From JANXUC01 sp043782485 (GTDB lineage Bacteria > Acidobacteriota > Terriglobia > Terriglobales > Acidobacteriaceae), in assembly GCA_043782485.1 (NCBI GenBank), contig JAYWAL010000007.1:1-64000 (forward strand): a DNA stretch of 64,000 bases, given 5' to 3'. The notes under the pieces are model-generated. The model was given only the letters and a program-made list of their open reading frames with translations. It was not told where the DNA came from and made no database searches. The first letter of the stretch is position 1, and each line of letters starts with the position of its first letter. Positions 43,065 through 52,816 of this stretch are shown in pieces. Made by a program: the position numbers and the translations under genes.

Positions 43065-43394
43065 ATGACCACCATAGTGCTGCTGACGATTTCCAATATT
43101 TTCATGACGTTCGCCTGGTATGGACACCTGAAGTACCGGGAAACGCCGCTGTTTAAAGTGATTCTGATTAGCTGGCTGATTGCTTTTGCTGAGTATTGTT
43201 TTCAGGTTCCGGCAAATCGGATCGGCTCGTATGAGTTTTCGGCGGTTCAGCTGAAGACGATTCAGGAAGTCATTACGCTGGTGGTGTTTTCCGGATTTTC
43301 GGTTTGGTACCTGGGCGATGAGCTGCGCTGGAACTATTTTGTCGGCTTTGGGCTGATGGTGGCGGCGGTTTGGGTGATTTTCAAGAAGTGGTAG
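43065..43394 (+). CDS. DUF486 family membrane protein (DMT-like)
   Basis: 109 residues, four membrane helices, with DUF486 landmarks: LTISNIFMTFAWYGHLK, ISWLIAFAEYCFQVPANRIG, LKTIQEVITLVVFSGFSVWYL. Distantly related to the drug/metabolite transporter superfamily; function unknown. The ATG at 43065 follows the family start. Confidence 0.88.
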   Translation: MTTIVLLTISNIFMTFAWYGHLKYRETPLFKVILISWLIAFAEYCFQVPANRIGSYEFSAVQLKTIQEVITLVVFSGFSVWYLGDELRWNYFVGFGLMVAAVWVIFKKW

Positions 43395-43498
43395 GGCGAC
43401 TGCGGTTGGCGCGGGCTGCGCGTTGCAGATAGAATTAGGGCTCTTCGGAATCGATGCGGAATACCCTGCTGGTTCGTCATTTTTTGGTTGAGGTAGTG

Positions 43499-44842
43499 AT
43501 GCAAATTCGTCGTTGGCTTTCATTGTTTGGCTTGTTATCGCTATGGGCGGTCTGTTTGAGTTGCGGCCAGAACTACCGCTTGCCCATCATCCAGATTCCT
43601 GGTGATCCCGGCGATCCGAAGCTTTATCACTTTGCCATTACGATCAGCACCACCGATCCGATCACCAACCCCACGATTCCCGGGACCGTGATGCAGGTGG
43701 ACGTGGTTGGCGACATGGATGTGGGCGAGGCCTTGATTGGGCGTGGTCCGATCTATGCGACGCTGCTGCCAACAGGGTCGGCGAACCGCATTTACGTGGC
43801 GAATGCTCGGGAAGATACGGTGACAACCACGACCGCTGCGCCGCTGTCGTGCAGCCCCGGGCCGGTTTGCCCGATTGGTGCGGTTGCGACGATTACGATG
43901 CCTGCCGGGGCTGCGCCGTCGTTTTTGAACTCGACCGAAGCGTCGAACATGTATGTGATTTTGAAAAACCCGAGTCGACTGCCTCCGGGACCGCAAACAC
44001 CCACGATCGGTGTTATTCCCGTGTTCTCGCCCGCGCTGGGCTCGGAAATTGCATTGCCCATCGGGAACCCCGTTGCGATGGTGGAACTGCCCAACGGCCG
44101 CAAGCTGTACGTCTTGGACCAGGCCAACAGCGTGGTCTACGTTATCAATACGGTCAGCAAACAGATTGTGCAAACTCTAGCCGTTGGAACTTCGCCGACC
44201 ATGGCTCTGGCCAGCGCTGATAGTTCCGCCGTCTATGTCATGACCAATAGCGGAGTATCCGTCATCGACGCGCTCACCGATATCGTGATCGGGGGGAGCC
44301 TGAGCACCGGGGGACAGCCGAATTTTATTGCCTACGACTTCCAGCTTCGCTTGTACGTCACGGATACCGGCGGGGGATTGGGAGTTTACGATGCCGCTGT
44401 GGCAGCGGGGAACTTGCCGAACCAGTTGGTGCTCAAACCTGCGGGGACATTCCCGGGTGTGCTTGGTGTAGCTCCTTTACCGGATGGCAGCCGCTTTTAT
44501 GTGCTGACGAATCCGTCAGGCACTAGTTTGGAGCTTACGGATGTGTCGAAGACGTTCGCGGTTAAGTCACCCTCCATTTCCCTGGATACCATGAACCCGA
44601 ACGGAACGCCTGTACCGCCCGTGCTGAACACCTGTTCGTCAGTTGGCGTTCATCGCTACATGGCGGGGGCTTCGGCGGATAGCGGGCGCGTCTATGTGAC
44701 CAGCTGCGATGCTGGCGGAACCTACATCGTGCGCACGTCGGATGACACCGGGGTGCTGATGCTGCCTTCGCCGGGGCAACCGCCGTTTACGAGCACGCCA
44801 ATCATTCGGCAGAATCCGGTTTTTCTCATTACCGGGCGCTAG
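43499..44842 (+). CDS. exported YncE-like beta-propeller protein
   Basis: 447 residues. The N-terminus (RRWLSLFGLLSLWAVCLSCGQ) is a signal peptide with a plausible but imperfect lipobox ending at Cys22. YVTN-type propeller blades follow: NRIYVANAREDTVT, GRKLYVLDQANSVVYVINTVSKQIVQTLAVGTSPT (in part), SAVYVMTNSGVSVIDALTDIVIG, RVYVTSCDAGGTYIV. Probably a surface or periplasmic lipoprotein with a binding role. GAGGT precedes the ATG. Confidence 0.78.
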   Translation: MQIRRWLSLFGLLSLWAVCLSCGQNYRLPIIQIPGDPGDPKLYHFAITISTTDPITNPTIPGTVMQVDVVGDMDVGEALIGRGPIYATLLPTGSANRIYVANAREDTVTTTTAAPLSCSPGPVCPIGAVATITMPAGAAPSFLNSTEASNMYVILKNPSRLPPGPQTPTIGVIPVFSPALGSEIALPIGNPVAMVELPNGRKLYVLDQANSVVYVINTVSKQIVQTLAVGTSPTMALASADSSAVYVMTNSGVSVIDALTDIVIGGSLSTGGQPNFIAYDFQLRLYVTDTGGGLGVYDAAVAAGNLPNQLVLKPAGTFPGVLGVAPLPDGSRFYVLTNPSGTSLELTDVSKTFAVKSPSISLDTMNPNGTPVPPVLNTCSSVGVHRYMAGASADSGRVYVTSCDAGGTYIVRTSDDTGVLMLPSPGQPPFTSTPIIRQNPVFLITGR

Positions 44843-44913
44843 CGCTTTAGCCGACACACTTGATGATCGCTGCCCTCCGCCAGTACACTCGCCTGTGCTG
44901 CATGGAGGGTTAG

Positions 44914-46932
44914 GTGAACGAGGTCTCAGTGCGTCGGGTTGGGTTGGGTTGGTTGTTGCGTGCCATGGCTTTTGTCGTGGCTTCCGCAGTGTTCCAATTT
45001 GTTCTGATTGTGTGCGTGGCTGCCGGATGCGTGGCAACGTCCGCGGCTCAGGCACCCCGCTCGTATCCTTCCTTGCTCAGCGAAACCCCGGACGATTTCA
45101 AGACTGCCACCACAGGCTGGGACTACGAGCGCCGCGAGGTGATGATCGCCATGCGCGACGGCGTGAAGCTGCACACCGTTATTTTGGTGCCCCAGGGAGC
45201 CAAGCGCGCGCCCATGCTTTTGACGCGTACGCCCTACGGCGCTGACGAACTGACCGGGCATGCGCACAGCTCGCACCTTGGGTCCATTCTTTACGGTTAT
45301 GACAACGCCACCGATGTGATTGTGGAGGGCGGCTACATCCGCGTGGTGCAGGATGTGCGCGGGAAATACGGCTCTGAGGGTGACTACGTGATGAACCGGC
45401 CACTTCAGGGGCCGCAAAACTCCACGTCCGTCGACCACGCCACCGATACTTACGACACCATCGACTGGCTGGTGAAGAATATTCCTGAGAGTAACGGGAA
45501 GGTGGGGATTCTGGGAATTTCCTACGACGGGTTCCTGCCCCTGATGGCGCTGGTGAATCCGCATCCGGCGTTGAAGGTGTCGGTGCCCATGAATCCGATG
45601 GTGGACGGCTGGATGGGCGACGACTGGTTTCACAATGGCGCGTTCCGTTCACAGAATTTAGCCTACATCTACGAACAAGAGGCCACGCGCAAGAGCGAAG
45701 AAAAGTGGTGGTCCGGATATCTGGATGACTACGATTTGTTCCTCAATGGCGGGGCGCTGGGAGATATTGGGCGTGCCCACGGTTTGGAGCAAGTCGGTTT
45801 CTGGAAGAAAATCCTAGAGCATCCAAGCTACGACGCGTTTTGGCAGGATCAGGCGGTGGACAAAGTGCTGGCCGCGCAGCCTTTGAAAGTGCCGATCATG
45901 ATCGTGCACAGTCTGTGGGACCAGGAAGATATTTACGGCGCGATGGCCGTTTACAAGGCTCTGAAGCCGAAAGACACGGCGAACGACAAGGTGTTTCTGG
46001 TGATGGGGCCCTGGCATCATGGGCAGGAAATTGAAGATGCCAGTGCTTTGGGGGCGCTGAAGTTCAGTAGCGATACCGGGCTGTATTTCCGGCGGAACAT
46101 TCTGCGGCCTTTTCTGGACCAGTACTTGAAAGATGACGCGCCCAAGGCCGACGTGCCTCCGGTTTCCGCATTCGAAACGGGTGCGAATCAGTGGTTGCGC
46201 CTGCCGTCGTGGCCAGCGGGATGCGAAAACGGGTGCGCTGTGCATCCCACGCCGCTCTATCTTTCCGCGGGCCTCAAGCTGAGCTTCGATGCGCCCAAGG
46301 CGGGCGATGCTCCGTTCGACGAATATATTTCCGATCCGGCGAAGCCGGTGCCCTTCCGTGCCCGTCCGATTCAGCCTGTGGGCTATACCGAGGGGTTTAC
46401 CTGGTCGGAGTGGTTGGTGGATGACCAGCGCGAGGCCTCCGGGCGACCCGATGTGGAAGTGTTCGTCTCCGGTCCGTTGAAGGCTCCACTCAAGATCAGC
46501 GGACAGCCGGTGGCCAATCTTGTTGCTTCCACAAGTGGGACGGATTCCGACTGGGTGGTGAAATTGATTGACGTGTATCCGGATGAGGTGGCGGGTCAAC
46601 CAGGCATGGGCGGCTACCAACTGATGGTGGCGGCGGACATCTTTCGTGGGCGTTACCGGGAGAGCCTGGAAACCGCGAAGGCGATTCCGGCGGATCAGCC
46701 TTTACCGTATCGCTTTCAACTGCCGACGGCGAACCACGTATTTCTGCCCGGTCATCGCATCATGGTGCAAGTGCAGTCGAGCTGGTTCCCGCTATACGAC
46801 CGCAACCCGCAGACTTTTGTGCCCAATATTTTTTGGGCCAAGCCGGGCGATTACAAGAAGGCAGTCCAGCGCGTGTATCATGAGCCGGGCCACGCGAGTT
46901 TTGTCGAACTTCCGCTGGTGACGAAACCTTAG
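44914..46932 (+). CDS. exported CocE/NonD-family hydrolase
   Basis: 672 residues. A long N-terminal hydrophobic signal (~12-46) precedes an X-Pro dipeptidyl-peptidase/cocaine-esterase-type alpha/beta hydrolase: MRDGVKLHTVILVPQGAKRAPMLLTRTPYG, VVQDVRGKYGSEGDY, nucleophile elbow GISYDGF (Ser203), HSLWDQEDIYGA, MGPWHHG, and a C-terminal jelly roll (SSWFPLYDRNPQTF). These enzymes cleave acyl esters or peptides in the periplasm. The GTG start has GGAGGG upstream. It converges with the chemotaxis operon. Confidence 0.9.
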   Translation: MNEVSVRRVGLGWLLRAMAFVVASAVFQFVLIVCVAAGCVATSAAQAPRSYPSLLSETPDDFKTATTGWDYERREVMIAMRDGVKLHTVILVPQGAKRAPMLLTRTPYGADELTGHAHSSHLGSILYGYDNATDVIVEGGYIRVVQDVRGKYGSEGDYVMNRPLQGPQNSTSVDHATDTYDTIDWLVKNIPESNGKVGILGISYDGFLPLMALVNPHPALKVSVPMNPMVDGWMGDDWFHNGAFRSQNLAYIYEQEATRKSEEKWWSGYLDDYDLFLNGGALGDIGRAHGLEQVGFWKKILEHPSYDAFWQDQAVDKVLAAQPLKVPIMIVHSLWDQEDIYGAMAVYKALKPKDTANDKVFLVMGPWHHGQEIEDASALGALKFSSDTGLYFRRNILRPFLDQYLKDDAPKADVPPVSAFETGANQWLRLPSWPAGCENGCAVHPTPLYLSAGLKLSFDAPKAGDAPFDEYISDPAKPVPFRARPIQPVGYTEGFTWSEWLVDDQREASGRPDVEVFVSGPLKAPLKISGQPVANLVASTSGTDSDWVVKLIDVYPDEVAGQPGMGGYQLMVAADIFRGRYRESLETAKAIPADQPLPYRFQLPTANHVFLPGHRIMVQVQSSWFPLYDRNPQTFVPNIFWAKPGDYKKAVQRVYHEPGHASFVELPLVTKP

Positions 46933-46975
46933 CCAAGAGCAGGGAATGTGGCGTCCTTGAAAGTTGGGCAGGCAA

Positions 46976-47467
46976 CTAAGCGCCGACGGCGATGTGCTCG
47001 TCCTGCGATGTGTAGCGCATGGCGATATTCATGAAGACCGTGCCGCCGCAGGTGTCGAACGACATGAGCAGTGCTTCGGTGTCCTGCGTGGAGGGAAGGC
47101 CCTCAGTGGAGAGATGTACTTCCGGAGGCAGAACTTTGAAGTTGAAGCCTTGATTGTTGAGCGTGGTGACGGCGTTGCCAATCACCTGATTCGCCAGTTC
47201 CAAAACCGCTTCCTTGGCCATGTCATCGCCCACACTGATCTCTGTCCCGCTGAGCGCGCTGGCTAGATACGCGGCGGTGGATGGAGCCAAGTCAATAATG
47301 ATGCGCCCTTCAATGTCGCCGGTAAAGCCAATCTGCGCGGCTACGCCACTGCGCTGGTACGTGGCTTCAGCCATCAGCACTTCACCCACACTGGTGCGAC
47401 AGCGCAGGCTCTGTCCAAGCACCGCGTCGGCCGCATTGATGAAGGGTTGAATCAACTCCATTTTCAT
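46976..47467 (-). CDS. cheX: CheX-type CheY phosphatase
   Basis: 163 residues of the CheX/CheC-like fold, with the phosphatase motif E-x-x-N in KEAVLELANQVIGNAV and the flanking helices (MELIQPFINAADAVL at the start). CheX dephosphorylates CheY-P and resets the chemotaxis signal. The start ATG overlaps the CheY stop (ATGA). It is the last gene of the operon. Confidence 0.85.
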   Translation of the reverse strand: MKMELIQPFINAADAVLGQSLRCRTSVGEVLMAEATYQRSGVAAQIGFTGDIEGRIIIDLAPSTAAYLASALSGTEISVGDDMAKEAVLELANQVIGNAVTTLNNQGFNFKVLPPEVHLSTEGLPSTQDTEALLMSFDTCGGTVFMNIAMRYTSQDEHIAVGA

Positions 47468-47919
47468 GCGTGAGCGCCATCCGCGACGCCATCGGCCATC
47501 GGCGCCACCACGATGTCTTCTCCCATCACATATTTCACGACTTCATACAGGACGTCGGCCTTCACCGGCTTTTGCACAAAGTGCCGCGCTCCGCGTTGCA
47601 GGGCCGCAACGATATTTTCCTGGTAGCCCACCGACGAAACCATCACGATGCGCGCGTCGGAATGCTTTTGCAGAATCTTCTCGGCGGCTTCAATGCCTTC
47701 CATCTGGGGCATGGTGATATCCATCAAAACCATGTCAGGAAGCACGCGGCCGTATTCGGTGATTGCGGCCAGACCATCAGGGGCTTCTCCGGCCACTTCG
47801 CCGCCAAAGGTTTCAATCATCTTGCCCAGATTTTTCCGGGCGAAGACGGAGTCATCCACTACCAGGTAGCGAACGGGCTGCCCGTCTTTCTTTCTGCGTA
47901 AGGGCGCAAACTGCTCCAT
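47464..47919 (-). CDS. cheY: CheY-like response regulator
   Basis: 151 residues. A single receiver: YLVVDDSVFARKNLGK, phosphoacceptor D67 in MVLMDITMPQMEG, MVSSVG, and FVQKPVK with the conserved Lys. It has no output domain, so it is a CheY that would switch a motor or partner. GAGGGGAC precedes the ATG at 47919; the longer frame is not homologous. It is followed by CheX with an ATGA overlap. Confidence 0.88.
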   Translation of the reverse strand: MEQFAPLRRKKDGQPVRYLVVDDSVFARKNLGKMIETFGGEVAGEAPDGLAAITEYGRVLPDMVLMDITMPQMEGIEAAEKILQKHSDARIVMVSSVGYQENIVAALQRGARHFVQKPVKADVLYEVVKYVMGEDIVVAPMADGVADGAHA

Positions 47920-47971
47920 AAAATAGTCCCCTCTCCATGCTAAGGTCTCGCAAAACTTGAACAAAAGAAAC

Positions 47972-49066
47972 TTACTTTGGTAACTGAGTTCCACCAGCGG
48001 TGGCGGAGTGCTTTCGTTCCGGTTCCGCCAGCCATTGCAGCACTTGGGGGATTTCTTTGAGTCCGACGGTGCGGAGCGAATAACCACGCTCGACCGCCGA
48101 TTTTGGCATGCCATAAACCACGCAGGAGTCTTCCGACTGCGTCAGCGTCATCCCACCGGCGTCTCTTACGTCGCCCATGCCCTCTGCGCCGTCATCGCCC
48201 ATTCCAGTCATGAGCAGAGCCACGCCCTGCCGCCCGAATTCTTTAGCCACCGAGCGAAACAAGACGTCCGCCGAAGGTCGATGCCCGTTGACTCGTTCAT
48301 CTTCGTTCAATGCCACCACGTCCCCGAACGGCAGCCGCTTGACTCGGATATGCCGATTGCCTGGGCAGATCAAAACCCGCCCGGCGAGTAAAAGATCGCC
48401 TGGCGCGGCTTCCTTCACTTGCACAGCGCAGGCATCATCGAGCCGCTTAGCAAACAGGGAGGTGAAGCCCTCCGGCATATGTTGAACAACGACGATGGCG
48501 CCAGGAAATTCTGCGGGCAGTTGCGAAAACACATGTTCCAAAGCGTAAGGGCCACCCGTGGAAATGCCGATCGCAAAAAGTTTTGCGGCGGGTCGCTGAG
48601 GAAAGTCAGAGGGCTTGTGCGACTTGGCGCGGAGCGTTGCAGGCGATTCCGGCAAAGGCTGCACCATCTTGCTTTCCGCGGCTACCCTGATCTTGGCGAT
48701 CAGCTCGCGAGTGACTTCGGGAAGTTGAACGATATCGCCGGGCTTGGCGACAAAATCGACGGCACCGAGCGCCAGCGCTTTGAGAGTGATGGAGGCTCCC
48801 GCCGTACTGTGAGAGCTGACCACGACCACGGGCGTCTTGTGTTTGCGCATGATCTGCTTGAGTACTTCGATGCCGGTGAGCCCCGGCATTTCCAGATCCA
48901 GCGTAACCACGTCAGGCCGAAGTTCTTCGATCTTGCGCAACGCAAATTCCCCGTTAAGCGCCGTGCCCACGACTACCATGCCGGGATCGCTTTCCAGCAT
49001 TTGCGCCAACAACTTGCGCATGAGCGCCGAATCATCCACCACAAGAACGCGAATGGAAGACTTCAT
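47972..49066 (-). CDS. cheB: CheB receptor methylesterase
   Basis: 364 residues. Receiver (VLVVDDSALMRKLL, D57 in VTLDLEMPGLTG), linker, and catalytic domain with the triad visible: GISTGGPYAL (Ser), QHMPEGFTSLFAKRLD (His) and MTGMGDDGAEGM (Asp). It removes methyl groups from receptor glutamates and deamidates glutamines. The start overlaps the CheA stop by four bases. Confidence 0.93.
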   Translation of the reverse strand: MKSSIRVLVVDDSALMRKLLAQMLESDPGMVVVGTALNGEFALRKIEELRPDVVTLDLEMPGLTGIEVLKQIMRKHKTPVVVVSSHSTAGASITLKALALGAVDFVAKPGDIVQLPEVTRELIAKIRVAAESKMVQPLPESPATLRAKSHKPSDFPQRPAAKLFAIGISTGGPYALEHVFSQLPAEFPGAIVVVQHMPEGFTSLFAKRLDDACAVQVKEAAPGDLLLAGRVLICPGNRHIRVKRLPFGDVVALNEDERVNGHRPSADVLFRSVAKEFGRQGVALLMTGMGDDGAEGMGDVRDAGGMTLTQSEDSCVVYGMPKSAVERGYSLRTVGLKEIPQVLQWLAEPERKHSATAGGTQLPK

Positions 49067-51360
49067 AGCTTGCCTCCCGCGCTGGCAGCGGCTTCAAACT
49101 GGCGCATTTCCGCGGGCGGCAGGAGCATGCCCCACGGCGCGCTGCTGGGGTCGTTCATGGCCTGACCGCGGCGCTCGGCCACGGCGGCAAGATTCAAAAT
49201 GAGAACAACTTGGCCATCGCCCAGAATCGAAACTCCACTGATCAGGTCACTGGATAGAATGCTGGTATCCAGCGCCTTGATGACGAGTTCTTCCTGGCCG
49301 GAAAGCTCATCTACCACTAGACCCAATTTCTGCCCCGCATGGGAGACCACCAGGACAAAAACTTTGTCGATGCCTGCCTCCGCAGGTCGCCCCAGTCGTA
49401 CCAGCGTCAACACTTGTTTGCGCAACTGCATGACCTCGTGGCCGTCCACCAAATGAATTTCGGATTGGTGCACTCGCGTCATTTCGGCCACGGAGTTCAG
49501 AGGTACGGCGTAAAGCCGCTGCTCAACGCGGAACAGAATGGCTTTGATGATGGCCAGCGTCAACGGCAGCCGTAGGCGAAACACGGACCCCTGGCCGGGG
49601 TTGGACTCCACGCTCACCGAACCCTTAAGCCGCTGGAGAACGTTCTGCACCACATCCAGGCCCACGCCGCGTCCCGAGACTTCTGTGATCTGATCGGCAG
49701 TACTGAAACCTGGAACAAAGATGAGCTTGAGCAGATCGGCCTCGTTGAGCCGCTGCGCGTCCTCCGCGTTTACCAAGCCGCGAGCGATGGCCTTGCTTCG
49801 AATTCTTTCCCCATCCAGCCCTTTGCCGTCATCCGCAATTTCAATCACCATCTGGTTGCCCTGGTGGTAGGCGGCGAGGCGCAGCGTGCCGTGGGCAGGT
49901 TTGCCAGCCCGCTGACGCTCTTGGGGACTCTCAATGCCGTGGCTGATGGCATTGCGCACAATGTGCGCCACCGGTTCGGCGAGCGAATCGAGAATACCTT
50001 TGTCGAGGTCGGTTTCCTGGCCTACGAGCACCAGTTCGACGTTCTTTTCGCAGGCGCGGGCCGTATCCCGCACCAAGCGCGGGAAGCGGCGGAAGAGCTG
50101 CTCGACCGGCACCATGCGAATTTTCATCACCGAGCGTTGTAGGTCGTTGAGCACGCGGGATTGGAACGCAAAGGCATCGGCAAAGCGGGTGCGGAGCGGG
50201 TCCTTTGGGTAGCGCTTAATGAATTCGAGCAGTGTTTGCTGGAACATGGAACGGCCAATGATGAGCTCGCCAACCAGGTTCAGGACATTGTCGATGCGTT
50301 CGGCGTCGACGCGGAGCAGGTTTTCCACCGCTGCTGGCGCGGTTCTTGCGCTCTCGTCTGGGCGAGAAGTGTCTTTAGAGGTCGTTTCCGTGGAGTTCGC
50401 GTCGATTCCGCTCGTGCTTTCATGGCTCGCTTCTGCTTGCGGTTTCGGGTCTGCGAGCCTCGGCAGGGCTTCCGCGCGGATGGCGGAGACAATCCCGGGA
50501 ACTCGGCACTTCCGCGAGAGGCTTTCCGGTTCTTCTTTGCTCGCGATCACGGCCTCAATCTTGCGCGAGGCTTCGAGGCTCTTGATGTCAGCGGGTGAGA
50601 ATGCTAGCAAGTCGCCCGCTTTGTTCAAAATATTGCGGACGATTTGCGCGGCGGCTTCGAGCATGCCGCAGTTTGGATCAATCTCCAGGCGCAGGTGCAG
50701 GATGGGAACAGCGCTCCGGCGCGCGGCTTCGATGGCTGCGGTTTCGGATTGGCTCCAGAGAACGGGCACCGGCGCGGGGCTTGCGCTTGGGACTGGGATC
50801 GCTTCCTGCGAGGCCACTACCGTGTTGCTTGTGCTGGTCGTTGGGGCGGTTGTGGCCTTCTTCCGGATTGTTCCTTTGGCGAGCTTGGCCTTGCCGACCT
50901 TTTTACCGCCCCCTTTGGCTTCGCCCCCAGCGGCGGTTGTGGCGCGGGCGTTTCCCGTGTCGCCCGCGCCGACAGCACGTGCCGCCAGCTTGGCGATCAT
51001 ATGCAGAAGCGCCTTCGATGCCGGCACCGGTTTGGCCAGTCGATAGGCCTCCAGCATTTCCGCGAATACGTCCGCCGCGGTCAGCGCTGTTTCGACCGTG
51101 GCCGCGCTGTGCTCCAGGTTCTCTTCAACGAGCGCATCTTCGAATTCATGGGCCAGATGACTCAGTTCGCGGAAACCGCAGGCGGCGGCGTCTCCCTTGA
51201 GGGTGTGGACCGCCCGGCGGAGGCCGCGCAGAGCTTCCAGGTCGTCAGGCTTCTTTTCCAGGCGGAGGGCTTCTTCGTTCAGCGCTTGCAGGATTTCCTG
51301 AGCGCTCTCGAAAAAAATCTCGCGTAGTTCGGCGGCGCGATCATCGGAGAGGGAACTCAT
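49063..51360 (-). CDS. cheA: CheA chemotaxis histidine kinase
   Basis: 765 residues. P1 phosphotransfer domain (H52 in RRAVHTLKGDAAACGF), an Ala/Thr/Pro/Lys-rich linker (~140-210), a P2-like domain (~220-330), dimerisation domain (IDNVLNLVGELIIGRSMFQQ), ATPase (HIVRNAISHGIESPQER, EIADDGKGLDGERIR, GRGVGLDVV) and a C-terminal CheW-like domain (~625-760). The kinase core is complete. The start at 51360 is chosen for the family opening and the ATGA overlap with cheR; the longer frame is non-homologous. Confidence 0.93.
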   Translation of the reverse strand: MSSLSDDRAAELREIFFESAQEILQALNEEALRLEKKPDDLEALRGLRRAVHTLKGDAAACGFRELSHLAHEFEDALVEENLEHSAATVETALTAADVFAEMLEAYRLAKPVPASKALLHMIAKLAARAVGAGDTGNARATTAAGGEAKGGGKKVGKAKLAKGTIRKKATTAPTTSTSNTVVASQEAIPVPSASPAPVPVLWSQSETAAIEAARRSAVPILHLRLEIDPNCGMLEAAAQIVRNILNKAGDLLAFSPADIKSLEASRKIEAVIASKEEPESLSRKCRVPGIVSAIRAEALPRLADPKPQAEASHESTSGIDANSTETTSKDTSRPDESARTAPAAVENLLRVDAERIDNVLNLVGELIIGRSMFQQTLLEFIKRYPKDPLRTRFADAFAFQSRVLNDLQRSVMKIRMVPVEQLFRRFPRLVRDTARACEKNVELVLVGQETDLDKGILDSLAEPVAHIVRNAISHGIESPQERQRAGKPAHGTLRLAAYHQGNQMVIEIADDGKGLDGERIRSKAIARGLVNAEDAQRLNEADLLKLIFVPGFSTADQITEVSGRGVGLDVVQNVLQRLKGSVSVESNPGQGSVFRLRLPLTLAIIKAILFRVEQRLYAVPLNSVAEMTRVHQSEIHLVDGHEVMQLRKQVLTLVRLGRPAEAGIDKVFVLVVSHAGQKLGLVVDELSGQEELVIKALDTSILSSDLISGVSILGDGQVVLILNLAAVAERRGQAMNDPSSAPWGMLLPPAEMRQFEAAASAGGKL

Positions 51361-52268
51361 GGCTGACCCTCCACCCGCTGGTAGGCCGTGCCGCTGTTGC
51401 GGTGCACCATGGCGAACTTCGGCGTCAAATTGAGCAGGCTTTCGGCGTGCCCAACAAAGACGTGGCCGCCCGGATTCAAGCAGCGGTAGAATTTCTCCAC
51501 CAGGCGCTTTTGCTCGGCTTCGTCGAAGTACATCATCACGTTGCGACAAAAGATGAAGTCATTGCGTTGTTGCGGGACAAATTCAGTCTTCAGATTGTGA
51601 AAATCAAAGTGGACCAGTTGCTTAATGGCCGGACGCACGGCATAGCGGTCGGCTACCTTGTCGAAGTACCGCAGGCGGCAGGAGTAGTCCACCGGCGACA
51701 TTTGCGCCTCGTTGTAAAAGCCGTCCTGCGCGGTGCGCAAGACCGTGTAGTTCAGGTCGGAGGCGACGACTTCCACCTTCCACGGCGCGGGCACCACGGA
51801 TTTACTTGACAGAGTTTGTTGCGAATGTGGATATCGCAGGTTGTGGTAGACGAGCGAGTCGCAGACCATCATGGCCAGCGTGTAAGGTTCCTGTCCGGTT
51901 GAGCAGCCAGCGCTCCAAATGCGAATGGAGTAATCCTGGCTGGCCATCTTGCGTTTTAGTAGTTCTTCCAGAATATGTTTTTGAAAAAAGTCGAGTTGCG
52001 CCCGATTGCGGAAGAAGCTGGTTTCGTTCACCGTCAGGTTCTCAAGCAGCAGCGCCAGTTCTTCCTTGCCCTCCGCGCTGCCCAGGTGGCGGTAGTAGCG
52101 GTAGAAAGAATCCATCTGACATTCCCGCAGCCGCCGCTGCAGGCGGTCGGTCAGGAACGAGGTGCGGCGCTCGTCGAAATGCATGCCACACTCGCGGTAG
52201 ATCAGCGTTTGCAGCAGCTTGAGTTCGGCGTCGGTGATTTGGGCGGGTGCCGCTCCGGTTGCGCTCAT
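51357..52268 (-). CDS. cheR: CheR receptor methyltransferase
   Basis: 303 residues. CheR N-terminal domain (LLQTLIYRECGMHFDERR, LLENLTVNETSFFRNRAQL) and SAM-binding domain (IRIWSAGCSTGQEPYTLAM, VVASDLNYTVL, FIFCRNVMMYFDE, HVFVGHAESLL). It methylates receptor glutamates using SAM. It overlaps cheA by four bases; 12 bp separate it from cheW. Confidence 0.93.
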   Translation of the reverse strand: MSATGAAPAQITDAELKLLQTLIYRECGMHFDERRTSFLTDRLQRRLRECQMDSFYRYYRHLGSAEGKEELALLLENLTVNETSFFRNRAQLDFFQKHILEELLKRKMASQDYSIRIWSAGCSTGQEPYTLAMMVCDSLVYHNLRYPHSQQTLSSKSVVPAPWKVEVVASDLNYTVLRTAQDGFYNEAQMSPVDYSCRLRYFDKVADRYAVRPAIKQLVHFDFHNLKTEFVPQQRNDFIFCRNVMMYFDEAEQKRLVEKFYRCLNPGGHVFVGHAESLLNLTPKFAMVHRNSGTAYQRVEGQP

Positions 52269-52280
52269 GCGGGTCCGAAC

Positions 52281-52790
52281 TTAGCCTTTCGCCTGGGCTG
52301 CCAGAGCGCGCCCGGATTGCGGTTCGGCTTCGGGCTGCGTCGCCGTGGCTGAGAGCGCCTGTACTTCCCGTTGCAGCAGCTTGGTGATGTCCAGCAAGAC
52401 CACCAGCTTGCCGCCATGCTTGGCCACGCCGGTTACGCACTGCAAGCCGCCATCCTGAAAGCCAGCCGGAGGCGGCTCGATTTCCGTTGCTGGAATCTTC
52501 ATCACTTCCGATGCTCCGTCCACCACCAGTCCCGCCAAGCGGCCTTGCAATTCCATGATCAGGATGCGATTGTGGCGCGTGTGCGTGATGTTTTTTTCCC
52601 GGAAGCGCTTGCGGAGATCGAGGATGGAAACAATCTTGCCGCGCAGGTTAATCACGCCCTCAATGTGATCAGGAGCGTCGGGGACGGCCGTGATTTCCGG
52701 CACGCGCACGATCTCCAGAATGAGCTTGATGGGGACACCGTACGTCTCCCGGCCCACGCGAAACCCGACAATGTGTAGTTCCTTTTCCAT
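52281..52790 (-). CDS. cheW: CheW coupling protein
   Basis: 169 residues. It follows CheW: VGFRVGRETYGVPIKLILEIVRVPEITAVPDAPDHIEGVINLRGKIVSILDLRKRF (read in part), GLVVDGASEVMKIP, and LLDITKLL. It bridges the receptor and CheA. The C-terminus has a short Ala/Gln/Glu-rich tail. It lies 26 bp after the receptor gene. Confidence 0.92.
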   Translation of the reverse strand: MEKELHIVGFRVGRETYGVPIKLILEIVRVPEITAVPDAPDHIEGVINLRGKIVSILDLRKRFREKNITHTRHNRILIMELQGRLAGLVVDGASEVMKIPATEIEPPPAGFQDGGLQCVTGVAKHGGKLVVLLDITKLLQREVQALSATATQPEAEPQSGRALAAQAKG

Positions 52791-52816
52791 GGTCGTTTTG
52801 CTGGCCTTTTCCTGGA

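Noticed and set aside
50219..51046. Plus-strand frame opposite cheA
   Set aside because: Composition is that of an antisense shadow, and cheA is certain.
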